From: CAYLZO01 sp964387775
GTDB lineage: Bacteria; Chloroflexota; Anaerolineae; JAAYZQ01
Direction: 5' to 3'
DNA: 47,120 nt
Assembly: GCA_964387775.1 (NCBI GenBank)
Contig: CAYLZO010000009.1
Span: 1-47,120 of the forward strand
Each line of letters begins with the position of its first letter. Within the stretch, counting starts at the first letter, position 1. Below are positions 33,936 to 41,835 of the stretch, piece after piece. The position numbers and the translations under genes were made by a program. The notes beneath the pieces were generated by a model. It saw only the letters and a list, made by a program, of their open reading frames with translations, searched no databases and had not been told where the DNA came from.

Positions 33936-35093
33936 CTACGAAAGGATGCTCCGCGCAATCACCAGCCGCTGGATCTCGCTCGTCCCCTCGTAAATCTCGG
34001 TGATCTTGGCGTCGCGGAAGTAGCGCTCCACCGGATACTCTTTGCTGTAGCCGTTGCCACCGAAAATCTGCACGGCCTTGGTCGTCACCCACATGGCCGC
34101 CTCCGAGGCGTAGAGTTTGGCCATGGCCGCTTCCAGCGTGTAGCGGCCCTTGGCCTTCATCGCCTCTTCCTTGGCCTCGGCGGCCTGGTAGGTCAGCAGC
34201 CGCGACGCCTCGATGCGCGTCTTTATGTCGGCCAGCATCCACTGGATGGCCTGGAACTCGGCGATGGCCTGGCCGAACTGCTCCCGCTCTTTGGCATAGT
34301 CGCGGGCGGCCTCGTAGGCGGCCTCGGCGATGCCCACCGCCTGGGCGGCGATGCCGATGCGCCCGGCGTCCAGGATCGAGAGCGCGATCTTGAAGCCCTC
34401 CCCCTCTTTGCCCAGCCGGTACCAGGCCGGCAGGCGATAGTCCTCAAAGATCAGCTCTGATGTATGAGACGCTCGAATCCCCAGTTTGGGTTCCACTTTT
34501 CCGGGCGAAAATCCGGGTAGCGTCGTATCCACGACGAACGCCGAAATGCCGCGATGGCCCTGGCTCTTGTCGGTCATGGCAAAGAGGATGATATAGTCGG
34601 CCTCGGGGCCGCTGGTGACCCACGCCTTGAGCCCGTTGATGACGTACTCGTCGGCCCCGGCGTCGTACTCGGCCGTGCAGCGCATGTTGGCCGGGTCGGA
34701 GCCGGCCTGGGGCTCGGTTAGCGAGTAGGCGCCCAGCTTTTCGCCGCTGGCCAGGGGGATCAGCAGCTCCTCTTTCTGCCGCTCGGTGCCAAAGTAGTAG
34801 AGGCCGTGGCAGACCAGCGAGTTGTTGACCGACATGATCGCCCCGTGGGAGGCGCACGCTTTGGAGATCTCGATCATGGCCAGCACGTAGCTCAAGGTGT
34901 CCATGCCCGTGCCGCCCCACTCCTCGGGGATTTCGATGCCCATGAAGCCCAACTCGCCCATCTTTTGGACCGTCTCCGTCGGAAAGTGGCCCGTCTCGTC
35001 GATCTCGGCGGCAATCGGCGCGATCTCTTTTTGAGCAAAATCCCGCGCCATATCTTGAATCAGTTTGTGTTCTTCGGTTAGTTTCAGATCCAC
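33936..35093 (-). CDS. Acyl-CoA dehydrogenase
   Basis: The 385-residue flavoprotein oxidises an acyl-CoA to the trans-2-enoyl-CoA. Family motifs are complete: WGGTGMDTLSYVLAMIEIS, LTEPQAGSDPANMRC (FAD binding), WVTSGPEADYIILFAMTD, and the catalytic base Glu369 in IYEGTSEIQR. Short- or branched-chain specificity is plausible from the position of the base, but the exact substrate is not decidable. Translation starts at GTG 35093 with AGGAGG seven bases upstream. It stands alone between the toxin-antitoxin pair and the coiled-coil membrane protein; no other beta-oxidation genes are nearby. Confidence 0.95.
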   Translation of the reverse strand: MDLKLTEEHKLIQDMARDFAQKEIAPIAAEIDETGHFPTETVQKMGELGFMGIEIPEEWGGTGMDTLSYVLAMIEISKACASHGAIMSVNNSLVCHGLYYFGTERQKEELLIPLASGEKLGAYSLTEPQAGSDPANMRCTAEYDAGADEYVINGLKAWVTSGPEADYIILFAMTDKSQGHRGISAFVVDTTLPGFSPGKVEPKLGIRASHTSELIFEDYRLPAWYRLGKEGEGFKIALSILDAGRIGIAAQAVGIAEAAYEAARDYAKEREQFGQAIAEFQAIQWMLADIKTRIEASRLLTYQAAEAKEEAMKAKGRYTLEAAMAKLYASEAAMWVTTKAVQIFGGNGYSKEYPVERYFRDAKITEIYEGTSEIQRLVIARSILS

Positions 35094-35174
35094 TTTGATC
35101 CTCCTTTGCGTCGTTGCAAGGTTTTGTCTGCCCGTCCAGGCGGTAGCAGAGAAAGGTCCACGCAGGGGCAGGGG

Positions 35175-35684
35175 CTATGGCGTAAACTGAGCGATGGCCA
35201 TCAAGATCGTGATGAGCGTGCCAAACAGGGCGATGGAGCCGATCAGCCAGCGGGTCTGGATCAGCATCCGCTCGTTCATCTGATCCAGCCGGCTGTCGAA
35301 CCGCTCGTTCATCTGATCCAGCCGGCTGTCGAACCGCTCGTTCATCTGGTCCAGCCGTGTATCGAACCGCTCGTTCATCTGGTCGAACCGACCCTCGATG
35401 TAACGGGTCATCTGGTCAAAGCGGTCATTCATCCCGTCAAAGCGCATTTCAACATGGCGCTCCAGGTCGATGAAGCGTTTGTTCATCTCGCTGCGCAAGT
35501 CGCGGACGTCGGTTTTCACGTCAGCCACGTCGTGCTCCAGCACCTCCAGCCGCGAGAGGACCTGGCGGTATTCGTCGCGGGGAACGGCTTTCTCCGCCAC
35601 GATTTGCTCCAGCCACGGAACAAACTCGACGACCACGTCATCCCCCCAGGATTGGCGTACAACTTCCGGCACTTGTAGAGTCAT
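35175..35684 (-). CDS. Coiled-coil protein with 11-residue repeats and C-terminal membrane anchor
   Basis: The 169-residue protein starts MTLQVPEVVRQSWGDD, followed by a long coiled coil (about residues 38-142). The last third of the coil has an 11-residue repeat, NERFDSRLDQM, present about three times with more diverged copies before it; the matching 33-bp DNA repeat is at 35271-35369. One membrane helix (about 146-166) ends the protein. It resembles phage- and Bdr-like coiled-coil anchors but I do not recognise a named family. The ATG at 35684 has a purine-rich GGAAGGGGGG upstream. It is downstream of the kinase operon and could tether or sense. Confidence 0.75.
   Translation of the reverse strand: MTLQVPEVVRQSWGDDVVVEFVPWLEQIVAEKAVPRDEYRQVLSRLEVLEHDVADVKTDVRDLRSEMNKRFIDLERHVEMRFDGMNDRFDQMTRYIEGRFDQMNERFDTRLDQMNERFDSRLDQMNERFDSRLDQMNERMLIQTRWLIGSIALFGTLITILMAIAQFTP
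35271..35369. repeat. 33-bp tandem repeat in the coiled-coil gene
   Basis: Three consecutive 33-bp units start with CTCGTTCATCTGRTCCAGCC at 35271, 35304 and 35337; the first two are identical and the third is diverged. Each encodes one 11-residue coiled-coil repeat. A partial unit follows. Confidence 0.85.
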
Positions 35685-35764
35685 TTTCCCCCCTTCCGCC
35701 GCCGATCGCCTGCCGTATCCGAGCAGATTATACCACACTCCCGATTCAAGAGCAATCCATCCGG

Positions 35765-37078
35765 CTACCAGTATCCGGTCCCCCGACAAATCGGGCAGGT
35801 GTGGCCGCTGCGGGTCACGCCCTGGCCGCGACAGAGCAGGCAGGGGATGGTCGGCCGGTCGCTGGCGGCGGGCGAGGTGGTTGAAGGAGGGCTTCCGCGC
35901 TGGGGCCGCGGTCGCCCGAAGAGCATCCGCACGAACGAGGCCAGGGCCGTGCCCAGCATCTCGCCCACCGTCGGGCTCCAGCGCTTGACGGCGTCGAAAA
36001 ACTTGCTGCCGGTGGGCGCCAGCCGCTCCAACTCGATCTCGAGCTGCGGGGCATCGGGCCGGCGGGTCGGGTCGGGGTCGAGGCAGCGGGCCACCAGGCT
36101 GGCCAGGGTGGGGCTGACGTCGGGCCGCATCTCGGCCAGGGGCTGAAAGGTCGAGAAGCGCTCCAGCAGACCATAGTCCAGCTCGGGAAACGACTCGAAG
36201 CGGTCGCGGGGATCGCGGGCGGTGAGGAGGTGGTGCATCGTCGCCCCCAGGGCATAGATGTCCGACTTGGGCGTGGGCTGCATCTGCCACTGCTCCAGCG
36301 GCGTGTAGCCCGGCGTGCCGGCGGCCACGGTTACGTTCGCTCCCCCTTCGACTATGCTCAGGGCAGGGCTCAGTACATGCTTCCCTCCGGCGACCATCAC
36401 CCGCGCCCCGCTGCTCCCGGGCAAGCCCACTGCTGCCCGCGCCAGCCCAAAGTCCACCAGCCACACCCGGTCCTCGGGATCGACGATGACGTTGGCCGGC
36501 TTGATGTCGCGGTGGATGACGGGCTGGGGCCGCCGGCTGTGGAGATAAACGAGCGCGTCGGCCACCTCGCGGGCGCAGCGGACGACCTCGGCCTCGGCCA
36601 GCGGTCGTCGCAGGCGCTCCAGCCGCCGCTCCAGGCTCTCGCCTTCGATATATTTCATGACCAGGTACTGGTCCACGCCCTCGACGAAATAGCCGTACAC
36701 CTCGGGGATGCGCGGATGGCCGGGCTGGTTGAGGCGAGCCAGCACCTCGGCCTCGTGCTGAAAGTCCTCCTCGGCCTTGCGCCGCTCGGTCTGGCTGGCG
36801 AAAAAGGGCCGCATCTGCTTGACCACGCACAGCCGACCAAAGAGCTCGTTGTCCTTGGCCAGGTAGACGGCGCCCATACCGCCCTGGCCCAACTGGCCGA
36901 TGACCTGGTAGCGGCCGCCCTGGAGCAGCGTGCCGTCGGGCAAAGGGCCGGTCAGGCCGCCACCGGTCGGGCCGCCTTCCGACAATCCGGCGGCCGCCAG
37001 CCGCACGCCGCACTTGGTGCAAAAGCGGGCACCCGCCTTGACGGACGCGCCGCACTGGGGACAATAGTCAGCCACCAC
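35765..37078 (-). CDS. Serine/threonine protein kinase with N-terminal zinc ribbon and C-terminal DnaJ-type zinc motif
   Basis: The 437-residue protein begins with a zinc ribbon (Cys6, Cys9, Cys20, Cys23: CPQCG and CTKCG). The kinase domain has GQGGMGAVYLA (glycine loop), Lys87, HRD at 189-191, DFG at 209-211 and the SDIYALGAT helix. Between DFG and GTPGY (254-258) the activation loop is unusually long. Residues about 234-248 come from a nested pair of dispersed 24-bp elements. The C-terminus has CLLCRGQG and CPICRGTG, like DnaJ zinc repeats. Start is GTG 37078 or GTG 37075; it overlaps the PP2C stop by about 8-11 bases, so coupling is likely. Kinase identity is firm. Confidence 0.93.
   Translation of the reverse strand: MVADYCPQCGASVKAGARFCTKCGVRLAAAGLSEGGPTGGGLTGPLPDGTLLQGGRYQVIGQLGQGGMGAVYLAKDNELFGRLCVVKQMRPFFASQTERRKAEEDFQHEAEVLARLNQPGHPRIPEVYGYFVEGVDQYLVMKYIEGESLERRLERLRRPLAEAEVVRCAREVADALVYLHSRRPQPVIHRDIKPANVIVDPEDRVWLVDFGLARAAVGLPGSSGARVMVAGGKHVLSPALSIVEGGANVTVAAGTPGYTPLEQWQMQPTPKSDIYALGATMHHLLTARDPRDRFESFPELDYGLLERFSTFQPLAEMRPDVSPTLASLVARCLDPDPTRRPDAPQLEIELERLAPTGSKFFDAVKRWSPTVGEMLGTALASFVRMLFGRPRPQRGSPPSTTSPAASDRPTIPCLLCRGQGVTRSGHTCPICRGTGYW
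36342..36379. repeat. Nested dispersed elements inside a kinase activation loop
   Basis: Read on the minus strand, a TGTACTGAGC...GAGCGAACGTA element is interrupted by CCTGCCCTGAGC...GTCGAAGGGG. That is one subtype inserted into another. Both are read in frame. Confidence 0.6.
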
Positions 37079-37916
37079 GCCCCTCCATCCGCACCAGCAC
37101 CACGGTGATATTGTCCTCGCCGCCGGCCTCGTTGGCGGCGTTGACCAGACGGCGGCAAGCCGTCGGCAGGTCGGGGCTGGCGTTGAGCAGCGCCTCGATC
37201 CGCTCCGTCGGATAGACCATGTCCCACAGCCCGTCGGAGCAGAGCAAGAAACCGGCGCCCGGCTGCAGGACCAGCGCCGGAACGATGTCCACCTCGACGC
37301 CGCCCTTGAGGCCCAGGCAGCGGTAGAGCACGCTGCGGTGAGGGTGCTCGTGGGCCTCCTGGGCCGTGATCTTGCCCTGCTTGAGCAGCGCCCCCGGCAC
37401 CGAGTGGTCGTCGGTCAGTTGCTGGAGCTTGCCCTCGTGCCACAGGTAGGCCCGGCTGTCGCCCACGTGGGCCACGGTCAGCCGCTCGCCCTCGACGACG
37501 GCCAGCGTCAGCGTCGAGCCCAGGTCGCCGGCTTCGTCAGGGTGTTTCTTGGCGTAGCCCAGCAGCACCTGGTTGGCCCGCTCGACGGCGTGGCCCAGCA
37601 GGCGGGCCAGCTCGGTCTCTTCCAGGCGCACGGTGACGCCGCTGCCTACGGCGGCCAGCGCCTCGGCGTCCAGGCGGCGGGTGAGGGACGGGTCTTGGGG
37701 CCGAAAGAGGGGCGCCAGCTCCCGCTTGATCGTGCCCACGGCCCACTGGCTGGCCACCTCGCCGGCCAGGTGGCCGCCCATGCCGTCGGCCACGACGAAG
37801 AGGCCCACCGGCCCCTCGTCGGAGGCCTGGACGACCTTGTAGTAGAAACGGTCTTCGTTCAAATCACGCTGCCGGCCGGCGTCGGTCAGTCCGGCGACAG
37901 AAAGCCAGTAAGTCAT
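37068..37916 (-). CDS. PP2C-type protein phosphatase
   Basis: The 282-residue protein is a metal-dependent Ser/Thr phosphatase. Motifs: VAGLTDAGRQRDLNEDRF, VVADGMGGHLAGEVAS (metal-binding Asp44), VAHVGDSRAYLW, LLCSDGLWDMV and GGEDNITVVLVR. No extra domains. The ATG at 37916 overlaps the upstream kinase stop (ATGA) and its own stop overlaps the downstream kinase start, so it sits tightly between two kinases. It probably reverses their phosphorylation. Confidence 0.94.
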   Translation of the reverse strand: MTYWLSVAGLTDAGRQRDLNEDRFYYKVVQASDEGPVGLFVVADGMGGHLAGEVASQWAVGTIKRELAPLFRPQDPSLTRRLDAEALAAVGSGVTVRLEETELARLLGHAVERANQVLLGYAKKHPDEAGDLGSTLTLAVVEGERLTVAHVGDSRAYLWHEGKLQQLTDDHSVPGALLKQGKITAQEAHEHPHRSVLYRCLGLKGGVEVDIVPALVLQPGAGFLLCSDGLWDMVYPTERIEALLNASPDLPTACRRLVNAANEAGGEDNITVVLVRMEGRGG

Positions 37917-39829
37917 GATCCAAACCACCCCCGCCGCTTGACCTTCAGCCGCACCTCGACCTCCTGGTCCGGGTCGCCGTCCACGGCGAAGGTCAGCGTC
38001 ACCTTTTGCTTGCGGCCCCGCACCTTGTCCACCCGGCCCACCAGCTTGACCACCTGCCGCGCCCCCGCCACCAGGCTGAAGGTCTCGGGCTTGATCAGCA
38101 GCCAGCGGGGCGCGCCCTGCACCCGCACCCGGGCCGTCGTCCCGCCACGATTGGTCACGTCCACGCGCTCGGTCGCCGTGCTCAGCGCCTTGCGGTCTAC
38201 CGTGCCGAAATCGACCACCTTGGGGCGGACCTCGGTGCTCGACGCCGCGGGCGCGATGCGCACCGGCGTGGCCTCGTCGGCGCTGACCGAGACCTGCACC
38301 GCCACCACCTCGGGCGCGCCGCCGACGGGCATCAGGGTCACGGCGGCCAGGTAGGGGCCGGGGGCCAGGCCGGTCGTGTCGATCTCGATGGGCACGCCGC
38401 AGACGCGGCCCGGCGGGCAGGAAAAGCCGCTGCCGGCGCGGACCCAGGGCTGGGTGCTCAGGATCTCGCCGCGCAAATAGCCCCGCCCCCGGTTGGCCAC
38501 CTCGATCTCGCGCGGGATGCGCTGCCCCGGCCCGACGTTGGGCAGGCGCAGGCTGCTGGTCCGCAGTTCCATCTTGCCCGGCGGCAGCGCCGAGGGATCG
38601 AGCCGCCGGATGAAATCGTCGAGGGCGGCGTCGGGGCTGTTGGGCCACTGCTGGACCGCCGCCTCGGCGGCCTGGGCCGCCACCGGGTCGTGGAGCGCGT
38701 AACGCAGCCAGCGGGCCAGGGTGCCATCGTGCAGGATGCCGGCCGCGTAGGCCCAGTGTTTGACCGCCAGGGCGACCAACTCGTCCCGCTCGTCGGCGGC
38801 GTCGCCGTCGGGGAAGGTGAGGGCGCGCAGGGGACCGGTCAGCCCCGCCAGGCCTGCCCTGAGCGAAGCCGAAGGGTAGCCCTCCAACTGCTGGCGGAAC
38901 TCGGTGGCCGTGAGGCGGTCGTCCACGTCCTCGGCCAGGGCGGCGCGCAGCACGCCGGCCAGGCCGGGCGGCAGCGCGTCGAGCTGCGGATACTGCATCG
39001 GGTGGTCGCGGGGGTCATCGTCGGTGAGCAGGTGATAGGCTGTGGCCGCCAGCGAGTAGACGTCGGAGCGGGGCACCGAGACGCCCTGGAACAGCTCGGG
39101 CGCGGCATAGCCCACCGTGCCATAGACGCTGGCCCGGGCGCCATTGGGTTTGCCTGCGGCGCGGAGACCTGCACTGAGCGAAGCGAACGTGTAGCGGGTC
39201 TTGGCCGTGCCGAAATCGACCAGCACCGCCCGCCCGCTATGCTCGTCGACGATGACGTTGCCCGGTTTGACGTCGTTGTGGACGACCGGCGGCTGGCGGG
39301 TGGCCAGGTACTCCAGCACCTGGCAGATCTCGACCGTGTAGCGCAGCACCTCGTCGACCGGGCGCGGGCCGCCGGTCACGAGCTGGCCCGTGTCGCCATC
39401 CTCGCGGGTCAGGCCCTGGCGCAGGTCCGGCCCCTCGATGTACTCCATGACCAGGTAGTTGTGGCCGCCCTCGGAAAAGTAGGCGTAGAGGTCGGGAATG
39501 CCGGGGTGCTTCAGGTCGCCCAGGGTGCGGGCTTCGGCCTCAAAGCGCTCGGCGGCCTTTTGCCGCGCCTCGGCGTCGAGGGGATCGTAGTACTCGACGA
39601 TCTCTTTGAGCACGGCCAGCCGGTCAAATGCCGCCGTCTGGGCCACCAGCCACACGGCGCCCATGCCGCCCTTGCCCAGGGGCCGCACGACGCGATAGGT
39701 GCCGCCCCGCAGCAACTGCCCCGGCCAAAGTCGGGCCGCCGGGGCCGCGCCCAGGGGCGTCTGGCACGAAGCGCAATATCGAGAACCGGGCCGGTTCAGC
39801 CGGCCGCAGTTGGGACAGGGTACTGTCAA
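37913..39829 (-). CDS. Serine/threonine protein kinase with zinc ribbon and Ig-like C-terminal domains
   Basis: The 638-residue protein starts with a zinc ribbon (CPNCG at 5-9, CASC at 19-22). The kinase domain has GKGGMGAVWLV, Lys75, then HND at 184-186 in place of HRD, DFG at 205-207 and GTVGYAAPE at 237-245. It is a non-RD kinase, often not controlled by activation-loop phosphorylation. A dispersed element inserts about residues 213-221 in the activation loop, and a second inserts about 318-327. After the kinase are a helical region and two beta-sandwich (Ig / ASPM-SPD2-like) domains. The start is a TTG with GAAGGA upstream. It is close in architecture to the upstream kinase at 39903-41771. 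Confidence 0.92.
   Translation of the reverse strand: MTVPCPNCGRLNRPGSRYCASCQTPLGAAPAARLWPGQLLRGGTYRVVRPLGKGGMGAVWLVAQTAAFDRLAVLKEIVEYYDPLDAEARQKAAERFEAEARTLGDLKHPGIPDLYAYFSEGGHNYLVMEYIEGPDLRQGLTREDGDTGQLVTGGPRPVDEVLRYTVEICQVLEYLATRQPPVVHNDVKPGNVIVDEHSGRAVLVDFGTAKTRYTFASLSAGLRAAGKPNGARASVYGTVGYAAPELFQGVSVPRSDVYSLAATAYHLLTDDDPRDHPMQYPQLDALPPGLAGVLRAALAEDVDDRLTATEFRQQLEGYPSASLRAGLAGLTGPLRALTFPDGDAADERDELVALAVKHWAYAAGILHDGTLARWLRYALHDPVAAQAAEAAVQQWPNSPDAALDDFIRRLDPSALPPGKMELRTSSLRLPNVGPGQRIPREIEVANRGRGYLRGEILSTQPWVRAGSGFSCPPGRVCGVPIEIDTTGLAPGPYLAAVTLMPVGGAPEVVAVQVSVSADEATPVRIAPAASSTEVRPKVVDFGTVDRKALSTATERVDVTNRGGTTARVRVQGAPRWLLIKPETFSLVAGARQVVKLVGRVDKVRGRKQKVTLTFAVDGDPDQEVEVRLKVKRRGWFGS
38851..38878. 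repeat. Dispersed element inside the kinase gene
   Basis: GGCCTGCCCTGAGCGAAGCC followed by GAAGGGTA. It encodes SASLRAG on the minus strand, in frame, between the kinase domain and the linker. Confidence 0.65.
39168..39193. repeat. Dispersed element inside the kinase activation loop
   Basis: CCTGCACTGAGCGAAGCGAA followed by CGTGTA; nearly identical to the copy in coaBC (18035-18060). It encodes YTFASLSAG just after DFGTAK. Confidence 0.75.
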
Positions 39830-39845
39830 AACAGAATCCTTCTCT

Positions 39846-39901
39846 TACCGCGGAGACGCCGAGAACACAGAGGTTCTGGAAAGTCTCTGTGTCTCTGCAG
39901 T
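39846..39901. repeat. Imperfect palindrome between two kinase genes
   Basis: ACCGCGGAGACGCCGAGAAC and, further on, CTCTGTGTCTCTGCAG form an imperfect inverted pair. A related CTCTGTGTCTCCGCCGT occurs at 4777-4793. It resembles a repeat class common in metagenomic genomes and lies between the two kinase genes, covering the leader of the downstream one. Confidence 0.5.
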
Positions 39902-39902
39902 T

Positions 39903-41771
39903 TTATCTCGCTTTCCTTAGTAGCGTTCTCAAAGCTTCCCAGGCGATGGCCCCGGCGACGACGGCCAGGGCCGGCAGCAGGTAGACGGCCAGCACGGCCA
40001 GGCACAGGATCAGAAATAGAGCATCCAGCGCCGGGGGCTCGTCCTGCCAGCTCCACCACAGGGCCGTCATCACACCGAACAGGATGACCAGCTCAACCAG
40101 CAGCACCCACAGCCCGTGGCGCGAGGCAACCAGGCTGCGAAACGCCCGCTTCCAGAGCAGCACCCCGGTCCGCGCTCCCCGGCTCGCCAGCCGACCGGCC
40201 CTCCGCAGCCCGGCCACCAGCCGTCGGCCGACCTCCTCGGCCAGGTTGAGGCGCACCCAGACCGGCACCGCGATACGCGCGCCCCGCGCCGGCTGGCAGG
40301 CGACGAGGGCCTGGTGTTCGCGGTGGAAGGGCAGGCCCGCCGTGTCGACCGAGACTGTCACCGCCGCGTCGTCGCCCGCCTGGCAGCCGACCTGCTCCGG
40401 GTCGAAGCGCAGCCAGGGCACCGAGGCGCTGAGGGTCGCCTGGGCGTAGCCCCGCGTCTCGTTGCGCAGCCTCAAGCGGCGGGACGTAGCCCGTCCCCGC
40501 GACACCCGCCCAAAATCGAGGCGCTCCGGCTCGACGGCCAGGCGCGGCACCGGCAGCCGGGGATTCAGGCGCCGCAGGAAGCCCTCCAGCGCCGCATCGG
40601 CGTCGGGCTCCAGCCGGGCCGACTGCGCCCGGTTCACCAGGTCGTGGCGGTTGCGAGCGCGGAACCAGCGGTCGAAATCGCTGGCGGCCAGGTGCTGGCG
40701 GGCCTCGGCCCAGTGCCGGTCGCTGAGGGCCACCAACTCCTCGGTGGTGCGGGCCACCGCCCCGCCGCGAAAGACGAAAGGCTGGCCCCCCTCCTCGGGG
40801 ATGAGCCACGCCTCCAGCGCCTGGCGGAGCTCGGTCGCCGTGCTGCGCCGCCCTACCTCGGGTCGCAGCGCCCGCTCCAGGGCGGCGGCCACCGGGCCGG
40901 GTAGCGAGCCCATCTCGGGAAAGTGAAAGGGGTGCTCGCCGGGGTCGTCGTCGGTCAGCAGGTGGTAGACGGTGGCCGCCAGGGCGTACACGTCGGAGCG
41001 GGGCTCGGAGCGGCCCTGGTACTGCTCCGGCGCGGCATAGCCCTCGGTGCCGAACAGCGTCGCGCCGCCGGGGTTGAGCCGCGCCTGGGTGGCCCACTGC
41101 ATCCGCGCCTGGGCCGTACCGAAATCGACCAGCCGCACCTCGCCGCTGGTCCGGTCGACGATGAGGTTGGCCGGCTTGACGTCGTGGTGGATCACCGGCT
41201 TGGGCCGGTCGGCCAGGTGCTCCAGCACGCGGCAGATGCGGATCGCGTGGCGGGCCACCTCCTCGGCGGGCAGCGGGCGGGCGGCGACGGTGCGGCCCAG
41301 GGGATCGAGGTGGGTCACGGCCCGCTCCAGCGTCTCGCCCTCGATGTACTCCATGACGATATAGTGCCGCCCCGCCTCGCTAAAGTAGCTGTAGATGCGC
41401 GGGATGCCGGGGTGGCTGAGCTCCGATAGCAGCCGGGCCTCAGTCTCGAAGCGGGCCTGGGCCTCGCGGGCCTCGTCGGGATCGCCTGCTCTGTGGGCTA
41501 TGCCCACCTCCGGGCGAGTCGAAGAGTAGTAGTCGAGCAGCTCTTTGACCACGCATTTGCGGCTGAAGGCGTAGGTGTCGGCGGCCAGGTAGAGGGCGCC
41601 CATGCCCCCCTTGCCCAGCGGCTCGGTGATGCGATAGAGGCCGCCGCGCAGCATGTGGCCCGAGCGGAGCGGCGTCCAGCGGCCCTCGCGCAGGGTCGCT
41701 CCGCACTTTTCGCAGAAACGCGCGCTGGGCCGGTTCAGGTGCCCACAGCCCGGCTCCGAACAGGGTTGCAT
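39903..41771 (-). CDS. Serine/threonine protein kinase with zinc ribbon, Ig-like domain and membrane segments
   Basis: The 622-residue protein has a zinc ribbon (Cys4, Cys9, Cys20, Cys23), a kinase domain with GKGGMGALYLA, Lys76, HHD at 195-197 (no Arg, so non-RD), DFG at 216-218, and GTEGYAAPEQ. A basic/acidic extra loop (about 83-100) with a GTGGGC/GCCCAC hairpin at DNA level lies before helix C and may be another repeat insert. The C-terminal half has a helical region, an Ig-like domain (LDFGRVSRGRATSRRLRL) and two or three membrane helices at the end (about 560-612). ATG 41771 fits the ribbon, but no Shine-Dalgarno is visible because a 7-bp array is directly upstream. Sister to the kinase at 37913. 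Confidence 0.92.
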   Translation of the reverse strand: MQPCSEPGCGHLNRPSARFCEKCGATLREGRWTPLRSGHMLRGGLYRITEPLGKGGMGALYLAADTYAFSRKCVVKELLDYYSSTRPEVGIAHRAGDPDEAREAQARFETEARLLSELSHPGIPRIYSYFSEAGRHYIVMEYIEGETLERAVTHLDPLGRTVAARPLPAEEVARHAIRICRVLEHLADRPKPVIHHDVKPANLIVDRTSGEVRLVDFGTAQARMQWATQARLNPGGATLFGTEGYAAPEQYQGRSEPRSDVYALAATVYHLLTDDDPGEHPFHFPEMGSLPGPVAAALERALRPEVGRRSTATELRQALEAWLIPEEGGQPFVFRGGAVARTTEELVALSDRHWAEARQHLAASDFDRWFRARNRHDLVNRAQSARLEPDADAALEGFLRRLNPRLPVPRLAVEPERLDFGRVSRGRATSRRLRLRNETRGYAQATLSASVPWLRFDPEQVGCQAGDDAAVTVSVDTAGLPFHREHQALVACQPARGARIAVPVWVRLNLAEEVGRRLVAGLRRAGRLASRGARTGVLLWKRAFRSLVASRHGLWVLLVELVILFGVMTALWWSWQDEPPALDALFLILCLAVLAVYLLPALAVVAGAIAWEALRTLLRKAR

Positions 41772-41772
41772 G

Positions 41773-41828
41773 TTGGATATTGGATATTAGATATTGGAGG
41801 GGTTCAATCTCCAATATCTAATATCTCA
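41773..41828. repeat. Heptanucleotide array hairpin upstream of a kinase gene
   Basis: Eight 7-bp words run in exact register: TTGGATA, TTGGATA, TTAGATA, TTGGAGG, GGTTCAA, TCTCCAA, TATCTAA, TATCTCA. The first half is the reverse complement of the second in outline, giving a hairpin. It fills the gap between the FHA gene stop and the kinase start. Confidence 0.8.
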
Positions 41829-41835
41829 CTTCTCG

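Noticed and set aside
33905..33958. Longer N-terminus for the VapB-like antitoxin
   Set aside because: It would overlap the acyl-CoA dehydrogenase stop and lacks a ribosome-binding site; GTG 33904 has a good one.
38006..40087. Open frame of 693 codons on the plus strand
   Set aside because: It is antisense to two kinase genes with clear motifs and shows no family match of its own.
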